Made by a program: the position numbers and the translations under genes
Assembly (NCBI GenBank): GCA_023701135.1
Contig: JAMPXP010000006.1
Location: forward strand, 62,001-126,000
Origin: Desulfobacula sp.
Lineage (GTDB): Bacteria; Desulfobacterota; Desulfobacteria; Desulfobacterales; Desulfobacteraceae
DNA length: 64,000 nt
Reading direction: 5' to 3'
The notes under the pieces: model-generated
Seen by the model: the letters and a program-made list of their open reading frames with translations, nothing else
What the model was told of the DNA's origin: nothing
The model's database searches: none
Shown here: piece after piece, positions 1 to 10,487 of the stretch
How positions within the stretch are numbered: the first letter of the stretch is position 1
How the letters are laid out: the number at the start of each line of letters is the position of its first letter

Positions 1-125
1 GTTGCGACTCTATCTCGTGGAAGAGTCATATCAATATTTCAGGTGGACAGGGCAGGCCCGATATTATAGGGTATGAATTTTATGAATCCCCTGAACCATA
101 AAACAGGGCAAAGAAAGGAGACCAT

Positions 126-617
126 ATGACACAGACCATTCAATCCGGCGATACCATATCCGTTGATTATACAGGCAAATTTCAGAATGGGAAAATATTT
201 GACACCTCTGAGGGCCAGGCGCCTCTGACATTCACAGTGGGATCAGGCATGCTGATCCGGGGTTTTGACCAGGCCGTGATCGGGATGAAACAAGGGGAGA
301 CCAAGACTGTCGTCATCGAACCCGAAGACGGTTATGGCATCCGGGATGAAGAGCTGTATGTGGATGTCCCGAAAATGCATTTTCCCGAAGACATCCCCCT
401 GGTGGAGGGGTTGCAGCTTGAACTCCGGGACCCGGAGGGGCGGCCGGTTCCGGCAAGCGTTGCTGAAATCCGGGAAGACGTCGTCCGCATGGATATCAAC
501 CATTTCCTGGCCGGGAAAACCCTTGAATTTGATATCACAATTGTAGAAACCGGCCTTGCACCCGATTCCCATGAGTGCGGATCCGGCTGCGATTGCGATT
601 CGGGGTGCTGCCATTAA
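126..617 (+). CDS. slyD: SlyD-type FKBP peptidyl-prolyl cis-trans isomerase
   Basis: A 163-residue protein that should catalyse cis-trans isomerisation of X-Pro bonds and act as a cytoplasmic folding helper. The first 70 residues carry the FKBP core (VDYTG, GMLIRGFDQA, GMKQGE), followed by the insert-in-flap region and the return strand (GKTLEFDITI). The tail is rich in Cys and His (HECGSGCDCDSGCCH), as in SlyD proteins that bind nickel or zinc. A strong AAGGAG site precedes the ATG. The Lon-like protease gene begins 10 bases after the stop, so co-transcription is likely. The family is clear; metal binding is inferred from the tail. Confidence 0.95.
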   Translation: MTQTIQSGDTISVDYTGKFQNGKIFDTSEGQAPLTFTVGSGMLIRGFDQAVIGMKQGETKTVVIEPEDGYGIRDEELYVDVPKMHFPEDIPLVEGLQLELRDPEGRPVPASVAEIREDVVRMDINHFLAGKTLEFDITIVETGLAPDSHECGSGCDCDSGCCH

Positions 618-627
618 GGAGAAAAAA

Positions 628-3018
628 ATGGAGGGCAAATACAGGATTCCGCTGGAAGATATTTGTAAGCAATATCCCTTTGATCTGTTCGATTTTAAAG
701 ATACATCCGGACTTGAACCCCTGACCGGCGTCATCGCCCAGAAACGGGCCATTGAAGCCATTGATTTCGGACTCAACATGAAGGGGCCGGGGTATCATAT
801 CTTTGTGACCGGTGTGGGCGGAACCGGGAAATCTTCCATTGTCCGGGAGCTTCTGGACGGGCATGCCGCCGGCGATGAAACATCCCAGGATCTTTGCCTG
901 GTCAATAATTTTGAGAATGAATACTGCCCCGTGGCCATTGAAATGCCTGCCGGTTCCGCCGTGTATTTCAGTGAGAGTATGGCCCGGTTTGTGGAGGTGA
1001 TCAAAACCCGGATACCGGAGCTGTTTGAAACCGCTCCTTTTCAGGAAGACCAGAAAAAGATATACAAAGACTATGCAAACCGCCAGAAATTGCTCCTGGA
1101 CGGAGTGGACCAGCTCGCTTTGCAGGAGGGCTTGACCATTCTCAAGGCTGAGGCGGATTACCAGGTGGTTCCCCTCAGCCAGGGAGAGCCCATGTCTGAG
1201 GAGGCCTATGGGAGTCTTGATGAGGCCGCCAGCCGGGAAATCGAAGAAAAGGCGGCCCTGATCCAGGAAAAACTGGAGGAGGCCCTTTTGGACATCAACC
1301 GGCTGAACGAGGAAATGAAAACCCTTCTAAAGGATCAGGCCGCAGATATGACGGGCCGGATGATTTCAGAGCAGATTGATCCGGTCAGATATTATTTTAA
1401 AGACTGCGAGGGTATCCAGACCTATCTGAAGAAAGTCAAGGAAGATATCATCCATAATATCGCCCTGTTTTTAGGGGTCAGGGGACCGGCGGAGGTCGAA
1501 GGCCAAAAATTGTCGGACATGACCGGGGCCATTGTCAAAAAATACCAGGTCAATGTACTGGTGGACCGGAGACGGGAAAAAGGGGCCCCCGTTGTGTTTG
1601 AACCGAATCCAAGTTTTCAGAACCTCTTCGGAAAGATCGAAAAAAAACCGGTGGCCGGGTCCTTTGAGACGGATTTTACCATGGTCCAGGCCGGGTCCCT
1701 GTTAAAAGCCAATAAAGGGTATCTGATCCTGAACATTGAACCCCTTTTGATGAACCTGCCGGTATGGGAATGCTTAAAACGAACCCTCCAGGATTCCCTG
1801 CTCCAGATTGAAGACATGCCGGACCAGGCCGATTACGGCATGCCTTCCTTAAAACCGGCCCCCATTCCCTTGAATGTAAAGGTGGTGCTGGTGGGCGGGT
1901 ATGAACCCTTCCGGGTGTTGCAGAGTGCCGACTCCCAGTTCAATAAAATTTTTAAGGTCAGGGCGGATTTTGATTATGAAACCCCCTTCACCCCTGAGAA
2001 TGCCCTCAATTACGCCCGGTTTATCGCCAGGGTATGCAAAACCGAAAACCTTCTGGATTTTTCTCCGGACGGGGTATGGGCCGTCATCGAATACGGCTCA
2101 AGGCTTGCCGAAGATCAGCGCAAACTCTCGCTCCGGTTCGGCCATATCCACGGACTGTTAAAGGAGGCGGAGTATTGGGCCAAAAAAGACAAGGCCCGCC
2201 TGGTTTCAAAGGACTATGTGATCAAGGCCGTCAGCCGGCACCGGTTCCGCCATAACCTCTATGAAGAAAAGGTCATGGAAGAATTTGAGGACCAGTCCGT
2301 TCTCATGGATGTAAAGGGCGAGGTCGTGGGCCAGGTCAATGCCCTGGCCGTCTATGATATGGGCGATATCGCCTTTGGCAGACCCACCCGGATCACCGCA
2401 GAATCCTATATGGGAGAACCCGGCATCGTCAATGTGGAACATGAGTCGGATCTTTCCGGTGAGACCCATGACAAGGGGGTCATGATCGTTTCAGGTTACC
2501 TGGGACGGATGTTTGCCCGGAATTATCCCTTGTCCGTGAGCATCAGCATTACCTTTGAGCAGAGCTATGAGGGCATTGACGGGGACAGCGCCTCTTCCAC
2601 GGAACTCTATGCCGTTCTGTCAAGCCTTTCAGACATTCCCATCCGCCAGGAAATCGCCGCCACCGGGTCCGTGAACCAGAAAGGGGAAATCCAGGCCATC
2701 GGCGGGGTAAACGAGAAAATTGAAGGGTTCTTTGATATTTGTTCAAGAAAAGGCCTGACCGGGAATCAGGGGGTCATGATCCCCGGGGCCAATGTTAAAA
2801 ACCTGGTCCTGAGGCCGGATGTGGTGGAGGCCATTTCCAAAAATCAGTTTCACCTTTACAGGGTCAACCACATTGAAGAAGGGATAGAAGTCCTGACGGG
2901 TGTTTCCGCAGGAAAACCCGATAAAGCCTTCCGCTATCCCAGGGATACGGTTTTTGGTAAGGTCCGGGAAAAGCTGAAAAAATATCACGAACTCTCCCTG
3001 CGATTTGGGAAATATTAA
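628..3018 (+). CDS. Lon-family ATP-dependent protease (AAA_32/LonB-like type)
   Basis: A 796-residue cytoplasmic protease with fused AAA+ and S16 Lon peptidase parts. The Walker A motif GVGGTGKSS lies at about residues 62-70, a long helical insert spans roughly 120-260, and the peptidase part is in the last 200 residues. The catalytic pair looks like Ser654 (GDSAS) and Lys697 (NEKIEG). It lacks the N-terminal substrate domain of classical LonA and matches the YcbZ/LonB-like group. The ATG at 628 is preferred because AAGGAG sits just before it; the frame is open further upstream inside slyD. The pairing with slyD suggests protein quality control. Confidence 0.93.
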   Translation: MEGKYRIPLEDICKQYPFDLFDFKDTSGLEPLTGVIAQKRAIEAIDFGLNMKGPGYHIFVTGVGGTGKSSIVRELLDGHAAGDETSQDLCLVNNFENEYCPVAIEMPAGSAVYFSESMARFVEVIKTRIPELFETAPFQEDQKKIYKDYANRQKLLLDGVDQLALQEGLTILKAEADYQVVPLSQGEPMSEEAYGSLDEAASREIEEKAALIQEKLEEALLDINRLNEEMKTLLKDQAADMTGRMISEQIDPVRYYFKDCEGIQTYLKKVKEDIIHNIALFLGVRGPAEVEGQKLSDMTGAIVKKYQVNVLVDRRREKGAPVVFEPNPSFQNLFGKIEKKPVAGSFETDFTMVQAGSLLKANKGYLILNIEPLLMNLPVWECLKRTLQDSLLQIEDMPDQADYGMPSLKPAPIPLNVKVVLVGGYEPFRVLQSADSQFNKIFKVRADFDYETPFTPENALNYARFIARVCKTENLLDFSPDGVWAVIEYGSRLAEDQRKLSLRFGHIHGLLKEAEYWAKKDKARLVSKDYVIKAVSRHRFRHNLYEEKVMEEFEDQSVLMDVKGEVVGQVNALAVYDMGDIAFGRPTRITAESYMGEPGIVNVEHESDLSGETHDKGVMIVSGYLGRMFARNYPLSVSISITFEQSYEGIDGDSASSTELYAVLSSLSDIPIRQEIAATGSVNQKGEIQAIGGVNEKIEGFFDICSRKGLTGNQGVMIPGANVKNLVLRPDVVEAISKNQFHLYRVNHIEEGIEVLTGVSAGKPDKAFRYPRDTVFGKVREKLKKYHELSLRFGKY

Positions 3019-3129
3019 ATCGGAATTCGGTTTCGAAAAACCGGAATAAGCCTTTGATCGCTTTTTGATTGCTTCTTTTTTCCGGGTTTGTTAAGAAAAA
3101 CCAAATTTTAACGAAATTACGATTCTTCG

Positions 3130-6100
3130 ATGAAAAAGCTGATATCTGCATTTATTTTTTTCTGTCTTTTATCCTCCTTTGCCGGAGCCGATGATGATGT
3201 ATTGCGGTTTCAGCACCCCATCCATACAAACGCCTATAACAACAGCCTGATTCAGGACCGGGACGGTTTTTTGTGGATCGGATGCGGAAACGGTATTCTC
3301 CGGTATGACGGCTATGAACTGGTATCTTATAAGGCCGGGGAGGGTTCTTTATCCTCCAATTATACCCCCGGACTTTTTGAGGATGATGAGGGGTTGCTCT
3401 GGATCGGGTCCATGGGCGGGGGCCTGAATGTATTTGATAAAAAAACCGATTCCTTTACCTATTATAAACACGACCCCGGCATTGCTTCCAGCCTTGCCGG
3501 AGACCAGTTTAACTGGGCGCCTAAAACCATTGCCCAGGACCGGGACAAAGCCCTCTGGATCGGTACCGCCACGGGCCTCAGCCGGTATGATAAGCGAACA
3601 GGAATATTTGAAAATTTTCGGCATGACCCCGATGATCCCGGCAGCCTGGGCCATAATTCCATATGGACGGTGATTGCCGGCCCCGACGGCGTCATCTGGA
3701 TCGGAACCGAAACGGGCCTGGATGCCTATGACGGGCGGACAAACAAATTCATCCATTTCCGGCATGATCCAGACGATGATGACAGTATTGGGGAGGGCCG
3801 GGTCTATGCTGTTGAACCGGGTGATGAGGGGATTCTCTGGATTGGAACCAGCCTTGGGGGGCTGAACCGGTTTGACCGGGCCACCCAAACATTCAAACGG
3901 TATATGAACGACCCTAGGAATACGAAAACCATCGCCCACAACGAAGTCTATTCCATTACAAAGGCCGGGAACGGTGATTTATGGCTTGGCCGGTCCTATG
4001 CCCATGCCGTCGGGCTGGAACGGTTCAATCCGGAAAAAGAAATTTTTACCCTTTTTAAGAATGATCCCATGGACCCGGATTCCATCCGGGGGAATATCGT
4101 CATGAGCTGTTTTGAAGACCGGGCCGGGATCTTATGGATTGTTGAAAATACGGGGTTCATCGACAAATATGACCGGAACATGAAGGCTTTCAGTCTCTTC
4201 CAGCACCGGAAAAATGATGAGACCTCCCTGAGTTCAAATGTGGTCCCCACCATCCTGGAAGACAGCAAGGGCCGTATCTGGCTGGGAACTCAACTGGGGG
4301 GCCTGAACCGCTATGACAGGGAAAAAAAGGAATTCAGGCACTATGTGGCGGATGCGAAGAATCCGGAAGGAATCACCAATAATTATATATTCTCCATCCT
4401 GGAAGACAAGGATCAGAACCTCTGGGTAGCCATGAATGACGGGGTCCACGGGATATTTAACCCGGATACGGGGAAATTTTTGAATAAATATAAAAATCCC
4501 CATGCAAAAGCCGTGGCCCGGGGGATGATCCAGGACCGGCTCAATGACAATATCTTCTGGTTTGGAACCGAAACCGACGGATTCTTCAGGTTTGAAAAAG
4601 ACACGGGCCGGTTCAGGCAATTCATCAACCATCCCGATGATGCCCAAAGCCTGAGCGTCAACAATGTCATCAGCCTTTTCCAGGATGGGGACGGGGATCT
4701 CTGGGTGCCCACCCAGGGGGGAGGCCTGGATCTTTTTGACCGGGAAAAGGAAAAATTCCTGCATTTCAGGACAGACCCCGGCGATCCCTCCACCATCAAC
4801 GGAAATACCGTCCGGGCCTGCTTGATCGACACCCTTGGCAATTTCTGGGTATCCACCGATGACGGCGGCCTGAACCGGTTTGATAAGAAAACGGGTGAAT
4901 TCAAAAGGTACGGCAAGGCCCACGGCTTTACCACCAGATCCGTCAAGGCCATACTGGAGGATGACCACCGGAATCTATGGCTCAGTTCGGATGCGGGTCT
5001 TATCAAATTTGATATCAAAAATGAAGCCGTCGTAAAAATATATACCCAGGCCGACGGGCTTCAGGGGGATAATTTCAGTGTTTACCCCACCAGTGCCTTA
5101 AAAACCCGTGACGGCCAGATGTGGTTTTCAGGATTGAACGGGGTAAATGCCTTTTATCCGGAAAACATTCAGGACAATTCCCATATCCCTCCCGTGGCCC
5201 TGATATCCATCCGTCAGGGAGATAAAAACCTTTCAGAGGGCAGCGTCCCCAATACCTTGACGGAATTAAACCTGGACTGGCAAGATAATTTTTTTGAATT
5301 TGAATTTGTGGCTTTGAATTATTCACAACCGGAAAAAAATCAGTATGCCTATATTCTGGAAGGATTTGAAAAAGAATGGAACCATACCGCCGGCAGGCGG
5401 TACGGCAAATATACCAATATCCCCGGCGGCCGTTATGTGCTGCGCCTTTTCGGGTCCAACAATGACGGTGTGTGGAATGAAACAGGGGCTGCCATCTCCA
5501 TAACCGTTGCCACCCATCCTTTGAAAACCTGGTGGATGATCCTGGTCTATCTGGTATCCGGGATCGGGATTCTGGGTCTTGCGGTCAGGCTAAGGACCGA
5601 AAATTATGAAAAAAAACTGGCCCGGGAAAGGAAGATCTCGGAACAGCTCCGGTTCATTGACAGGATGCGGTCTGAAGTGCTGGAGCAGCAGAAGATCGTT
5701 GAAAAAAATTTGATCCGGGCCCGGGATGACCTTGAGGCCATGGTCATGGAAAGAACCTGTGAACTCACTGCGGCAAAAGAGGCTGCCGAAACGGCCAACA
5801 AAGCCAAAACCCAGTTTCTGGCCAATATGAGCCATGAAATCAGGACCCCGTTAAACCTCATCCTCGGGTTTTCCAAGGCCCTTGAAAAAGAAATCCGGGA
5901 CCAGACTCAGCAGGAGTATATCTCAGCCATCCGTTCCAGCGGCAAGACCCTTTTGGCGCTTTTAAACGATATTCTGGATCTTTCAAAAATCGAGTCGGAC
6001 AAATTTACCATTCATTACAAGGCATTCAATATCCGCCAGTTGTTTCTGGAGATCAACCAGATGTTTGTAAAGATCGCCGAGCAGAAAGGCTTGATATTTA

Positions 6101-7254
6101 ACCTGGATATTTCACCCCAGGTTCCGGACACGCTTATCCTGGATGAGAACCGGCTCCGGCAGATTGTCGTGAATCTGGCCGGAAATGCCGTGAAATTTAC
6201 CGATAAAGGCTGGGTTCACCTCAGTGTGGACTATGGGGCCGATGCTGTGAAAAAAGGGTATGGAGATCTCCTGATCCAGGTCCAGGATACGGGCATGGGG
6301 GTCTGTGAGGAAGAAAAAGAGGCCATCTTCGATATTTTTTCCCAGCAGGAACACCAGGATGCCAATAAATATGGGGGGACGGGCCTGGGGCTCACCATTG
6401 CAAACCGTCTGGCAAAAATTATGAACGGCGCCATTACGGTGGAATCCGTTCCGAACCAGGGCAGCCGGTTCCTCATCCATCTCAGAAAGGTTGAGCAGGC
6501 CTGCCTGACCGGTCCGGGTCCGGAAGGGGTCAAGGCCATGGATATCTATTTTGGCAAGGCCTGCATCGTGCTGGTGGATGCGGTGGAAGCCAACCGCTGC
6601 CTGATGTCTGATTTCCTGGAAAACTATGATGTTGAGGTCACCCTTGCCGATCATATTTCAAAACTGCCTGACATCCTGAAATCCGGAAGGATCGATCTGA
6701 TCATATGGAATATTTCCGAAGGGAATTCTTTTTCAGGGCCGCTATCGGCCTTTAGAACAGGCCCGGCCGGAGAAACCGTCCCCTTGATGGCCATTGGGAA
6801 TGTCTCCCCGGCGGACAGAGACTCCTGTGATCTTGTTCTTGAAAAACCCGTGTCAAAGGAAACCCTTTTTAATTCTCTGAAGCGTTTCCTCAAGCATGTT
6901 GACCTTAAACCCGACGAGATTATGGAGCAGGCATTGGGAAAGGGCGCCGGCCATTTCCCGCCCGAAGCCATGGATCGTTTGCAGCAATTAAATGAAGAGC
7001 TTGAAATCATTGAAAAAACCATGTGGAGCGACCTGAAACAGGCCATGGTGATAGATGCAATTCTGATTTTTGCAGATGCTTTAAAGACCCTGGCAGAGAA
7101 ATTTGAATATCCCTATCTTCACCGGTATGCCGATCGCCTGGCCCGGCAGGCCGGAAAATTTGATATGGCAAAACTGCCTGTCAGTCTGGACCATTACCCT
7201 ATAATAGTGCGGCAGGTGAGGCAGATCATAAATGATTCAACCGCTCGATCATAA
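3130..7254 (+). CDS. Propeller-type sensor histidine kinase with degenerate receiver domain
   Basis: A 1374-residue membrane sensor. A signal peptide (about residues 1-20) leads into roughly a dozen two-component-regulator propeller repeats (LWIGT, GLNRFD, DPDDPGSL patterns) up to about residue 690, then a Y_Y_Y domain, one membrane helix near 801-820, a coiled coil, and a HisKA domain with His902 (MSHEIRTPLN). The HATPase domain follows (NLAGNAVKFT, GTGLGL). From about 1137 there is a receiver-like domain in which the usual phosphorylated Asp is Asn1194 (LIIWNIS), so it probably cannot accept phosphate. The next gene, a response regulator, overlaps or abuts it and is the likely partner. The ligand is unknown. 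Confidence 0.92.
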   Translation: MKKLISAFIFFCLLSSFAGADDDVLRFQHPIHTNAYNNSLIQDRDGFLWIGCGNGILRYDGYELVSYKAGEGSLSSNYTPGLFEDDEGLLWIGSMGGGLNVFDKKTDSFTYYKHDPGIASSLAGDQFNWAPKTIAQDRDKALWIGTATGLSRYDKRTGIFENFRHDPDDPGSLGHNSIWTVIAGPDGVIWIGTETGLDAYDGRTNKFIHFRHDPDDDDSIGEGRVYAVEPGDEGILWIGTSLGGLNRFDRATQTFKRYMNDPRNTKTIAHNEVYSITKAGNGDLWLGRSYAHAVGLERFNPEKEIFTLFKNDPMDPDSIRGNIVMSCFEDRAGILWIVENTGFIDKYDRNMKAFSLFQHRKNDETSLSSNVVPTILEDSKGRIWLGTQLGGLNRYDREKKEFRHYVADAKNPEGITNNYIFSILEDKDQNLWVAMNDGVHGIFNPDTGKFLNKYKNPHAKAVARGMIQDRLNDNIFWFGTETDGFFRFEKDTGRFRQFINHPDDAQSLSVNNVISLFQDGDGDLWVPTQGGGLDLFDREKEKFLHFRTDPGDPSTINGNTVRACLIDTLGNFWVSTDDGGLNRFDKKTGEFKRYGKAHGFTTRSVKAILEDDHRNLWLSSDAGLIKFDIKNEAVVKIYTQADGLQGDNFSVYPTSALKTRDGQMWFSGLNGVNAFYPENIQDNSHIPPVALISIRQGDKNLSEGSVPNTLTELNLDWQDNFFEFEFVALNYSQPEKNQYAYILEGFEKEWNHTAGRRYGKYTNIPGGRYVLRLFGSNNDGVWNETGAAISITVATHPLKTWWMILVYLVSGIGILGLAVRLRTENYEKKLARERKISEQLRFIDRMRSEVLEQQKIVEKNLIRARDDLEAMVMERTCELTAAKEAAETANKAKTQFLANMSHEIRTPLNLILGFSKALEKEIRDQTQQEYISAIRSSGKTLLALLNDILDLSKIESDKFTIHYKAFNIRQLFLEINQMFVKIAEQKGLIFNLDISPQVPDTLILDENRLRQIVVNLAGNAVKFTDKGWVHLSVDYGADAVKKGYGDLLIQVQDTGMGVCEEEKEAIFDIFSQQEHQDANKYGGTGLGLTIANRLAKIMNGAITVESVPNQGSRFLIHLRKVEQACLTGPGPEGVKAMDIYFGKACIVLVDAVEANRCLMSDFLENYDVEVTLADHISKLPDILKSGRIDLIIWNISEGNSFSGPLSAFRTGPAGETVPLMAIGNVSPADRDSCDLVLEKPVSKETLFNSLKRFLKHVDLKPDEIMEQALGKGAGHFPPEAMDRLQQLNEELEIIEKTMWSDLKQAMVIDAILIFADALKTLAEKFEYPYLHRYADRLARQAGKFDMAKLPVSLDHYPIIVRQVRQIINDSTARS

Positions 7255-7270
7255 GTCTGGAGTTGATGCG

Positions 7271-7831
<561 letters not shown>

Positions 7832-7909
7832 ATCCGGCCATTCATTGCTTTTTAAATAGATGGCGTTATGTTACAAGCATGATATTTAATAATAAAATGT
7901 GGAGCTGAT

Positions 7910-8671
7910 ATGAGCAAAATTATAGCCTTGGCCGGAAAGGGCGGAGTCGGTAAAACAACGGTTTCGGCCCTGATTACCCGATATTTTACAAAACATCACA
8001 AAGAACCGCTGCTGGCCATCGACGCAGACCCCAACAGCAATCTCGGGGAAACCCTGGGATTGAAAATTGAAAAAACCGTTGGCGATATCCGTGAGGATTT
8101 TATGAAAGATCCCCAGGGCGTGCCTTCGGGCATGGATAAAATCGTATACCTTGAAATGCTCATGAACCAGGTTCTGGTGGAGCACCAGGCCTTTGACCTC
8201 CTGGTCATGGGCCGCCAGGAAGGGCAGGGATGCTATTGTATGGTCAATAATATCCTGAACCGGTTTGCCGATGAACTGGAGAAAAATTATACCTATCTGC
8301 TGGTGGACAATGAAGCCGGGATGGAGCATTTGAGCAGGAGAACCAGCGGCCGGGTGGATATGCTCCTGCTGGTCACCGACTATGCCCTGAGGGGGCTCAG
8401 GGCCGTGGGAAGGATCAATGACATGCTGGGGGATCTCAAATTGTCTGTGGGGCACAAAGGCCTCATTGTCAACCGGGCGCCGGAAACCCTGAGTCCTGCC
8501 TTTCTCGAAGAGGCGGAACGGATCGGGGTTCCCATATTCTGCACCATTCCCGATGATCAGAACCTGCTGGATTTTGATATGGAAAGACGGTCTCTCCTGG
8601 ATCTGCCCGATGATTCTCCGGCTGTACTCGCCATCCAAGGGCTGATGGAAAAGGTGAAAAAAAATATTTAG
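7910..8671 (+). CDS. cooC: CooC-like MinD/ParA-family ATPase (nickel-insertion accessory type)
   Basis: A 253-residue cytoplasmic ATPase. The N-terminus carries the deviant Walker A motif GKGGVGKTT (residues 9-17), followed by DADPNSNLGETLG and LLVDNEAGMEHLSR, all typical of CooC proteins that help load nickel into carbon monoxide dehydrogenase or related metalloenzymes. No CO dehydrogenase gene is present in the window, so the client enzyme is unknown. It starts a tight plus-strand operon; the methyltransferase follows after 6 bases. The family call is good. The CooC role is an inference by similarity. Confidence 0.85.
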   Translation: MSKIIALAGKGGVGKTTVSALITRYFTKHHKEPLLAIDADPNSNLGETLGLKIEKTVGDIREDFMKDPQGVPSGMDKIVYLEMLMNQVLVEHQAFDLLVMGRQEGQGCYCMVNNILNRFADELEKNYTYLLVDNEAGMEHLSRRTSGRVDMLLLVTDYALRGLRAVGRINDMLGDLKLSVGHKGLIVNRAPETLSPAFLEEAERIGVPIFCTIPDDQNLLDFDMERRSLLDLPDDSPAVLAIQGLMEKVKKNI

Positions 8672-8677
8672 GAGACC

Positions 8678-9445
8678 ATGGGCTATAGTTTTGATTCTAA
8701 GGATGCAGAATCCTATGACGCCTGGTTTTCCCAGGCCGGAAACCGGTATTGCCTTAACCTTGAAATCAATTTATTGATGAGCCTTCTGGCGCCTGAAAAG
8801 GGCCAGAGGATCCTGGATATCGGCTGCGGAACCGGGATCAGCCTTGAACCGCTTCTGGATAAAGGGCTGAATCTGACCGGGATCGATCCTTCCGTCCATA
8901 TGCTGGATCTGGCCGCCCAAAAATTCACAACCCGGGTGGATCTTCACAAAGGCTTGGGTGAGGATCTGCCCTTTGACGACAATTCCTTTGACGCCGCCTT
9001 TTTTTTTACCAGTCTTGAATTCATGGACAGGCCGGCCAAAGCCATTGAGGAAGCCTGCCGGGTTGCAAAGGACAGGGTGGTGATCTGCGCTCTCAACCGG
9101 TATGCACCCCTGAATATGGCCAGGCGGGTCAAGGGTTTTTTTGTGCCCGGCGTCTATGCCCATGCCGCTTTTTTCAGCATCTGGGAATTGAAACGGCTTT
9201 TGTACGGGATGCTGGGCAATGTCCCGGTCCAATGGAAAACCACTTTGCAGTTCCCCTTTGCCGGCAGCCGGACGGCCGCCTGGATTGAACGCAATAAAAT
9301 TGTTCAGAAATCCATCTTCGGAACAATGATCGGTATGAAGATCAAGCCTGTTCCGAAATTCAGGACAAAGGCCCTGACCCTCAAGGTCCGGGAGCGGAAC
9401 GCCTATAACCCTGCCACCGGTCTTGCCACCCGCATGAGGTCCTAG
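8678..9445 (+). CDS. Class I SAM-dependent methyltransferase
   Basis: A 255-residue protein with the SAM-binding motif ILDIGCGTG near residue 46, the acidic residue of motif II in LTGIDPS, and later strands (DLPFDDNSFDAAFFFTSLEFM), as in the UbiE/COQ5-like Methyltransf_11 group. The substrate cannot be read from the sequence. It lies between a CooC-like ATPase and an AmrS-type radical SAM gene, only 2 bases from the latter. A role in cofactor or quinone metabolism is possible but unproven. AGGAG precedes the ATG. Confidence 0.88.
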   Translation: MGYSFDSKDAESYDAWFSQAGNRYCLNLEINLLMSLLAPEKGQRILDIGCGTGISLEPLLDKGLNLTGIDPSVHMLDLAAQKFTTRVDLHKGLGEDLPFDDNSFDAAFFFTSLEFMDRPAKAIEEACRVAKDRVVICALNRYAPLNMARRVKGFFVPGVYAHAAFFSIWELKRLLYGMLGNVPVQWKTTLQFPFAGSRTAAWIERNKIVQKSIFGTMIGMKIKPVPKFRTKALTLKVRERNAYNPATGLATRMRS

Positions 9446-9447
9446 AA

Positions 9448-10464
9448 ATGGAAACGTTGATCTATGAAAAATTCAACGATAAATCCGTAAGATGCGGCAT
9501 CTGCCGGCATGCCTGTGTGATCCGCGAGGGGAAAAGAGGCATCTGCAATGTCCGTGAAAACCGGGACGGCAGGCTTTTATCCCTGGTCTATCCCCAACTC
9601 ATCGCCAAAAGCATAGACCCCATTGAAAAAAAACCCATCTTTCATTTAAAACCCGGGTCTTTTTCCTATTCCGTTGCCACGGTGGGATGCAATTTTAAAT
9701 GCGCCTTCTGCCAGAACTCGGATATTGCCCAGATGCCTTCCGATACCGGCGGCCTGATCCAGGGAAGGGAGACGGCTCCGGAAGAGATTGTGCAGGAAGC
9801 CCTCAGGACCGGATGCGAGAGTATCGCCTATACCTATACGGAACCCACGGTCTTTTTTGAACTGGCTTTTCATACGGCAAAGCTTGCAAAGGAAAACGGT
9901 CTTTACAATATTTTTGTCACCAACGGGTATATGAGTCAAAAGGCCCTGGAAATGATTTCACCCTATCTGGATGCGGCCAATGTGGATTTAAAGGCCTTTA
10001 CCGAAGGGTTTTATAAGACCTATTGCCGGGCAAGCCTTGCGCCGGTCAAGGAAAATATCCGGCACATGCTGGACCTGGGGATTCTTGTGGAGCTGACCAC
10101 CCTTTTGATTCCAGGGCTCAACGATGACCCGGAAGAGCTCGCCGCCATGGCCGGATACATTGCCCGGGATCTTGGCCCGGAAACCCCCTGGCATATTTCA
10201 CGGTTTCATCCCTGCTATCGCTTGACGGACAGACCGTCCACCCCGGTATCCAGTCTTATGACGGCCTTTGAAGCAGGCCAAAAGGCAGGCCTTTATTATG
10301 TTTATACGGGAAATGTGCCCGGCCTTTCGTCGGAAAACACCCTTTGCAGGTCCTGCAAAACCCTTCTGGTGAGACGCCATGGATATCGGATTGAAAATCG
10401 TCTGCTTCCCGGCGGGGTTTGCCCCAATTGCAAAACCATTGCCCATGGCATCTATTCATCCTGA
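9448..10464 (+). CDS. amrS: AmmeMemoRadiSam-system radical SAM enzyme (AmrS-like)
   Basis: A 338-residue radical SAM protein. The 4Fe-4S/SAM motif is CNFKCAFC (Cys81, Cys85, Cys88). It is preceded by an N-terminal cysteine set (CGICRHAC, GICNVRENRDG) and followed by a C-terminal CxxC pair set (CRSCKTLL, CPNCKTIAHG), the layout of the PflA-like AmrS family. The usual partners AmmA (AMMECR1) and MEMO are not in this window. Family members are of uncertain biochemical function. It sits in the cooC operon ahead of a UbiA-type prenyltransferase. Confidence 0.92.
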   Translation: METLIYEKFNDKSVRCGICRHACVIREGKRGICNVRENRDGRLLSLVYPQLIAKSIDPIEKKPIFHLKPGSFSYSVATVGCNFKCAFCQNSDIAQMPSDTGGLIQGRETAPEEIVQEALRTGCESIAYTYTEPTVFFELAFHTAKLAKENGLYNIFVTNGYMSQKALEMISPYLDAANVDLKAFTEGFYKTYCRASLAPVKENIRHMLDLGILVELTTLLIPGLNDDPEELAAMAGYIARDLGPETPWHISRFHPCYRLTDRPSTPVSSLMTAFEAGQKAGLYYVYTGNVPGLSSENTLCRSCKTLLVRRHGYRIENRLLPGGVCPNCKTIAHGIYSS

Positions 10465-10487
10465 AAAAGAGAGATTTAATAATTACG

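Noticed and set aside
556-627. Longer N-terminus for the Lon-family protease, starting inside slyD
   Set aside because: The ATG at 628 has AAGGAG directly upstream; the earlier codons overlap the slyD tail and look like read-through of its second frame.
3019-3129. Hairpin TTCGGTTT/AAACCGGA after the Lon-family gene
   Set aside because: Short imperfect stem with no T-run directly after it; not strong enough to call a terminator.
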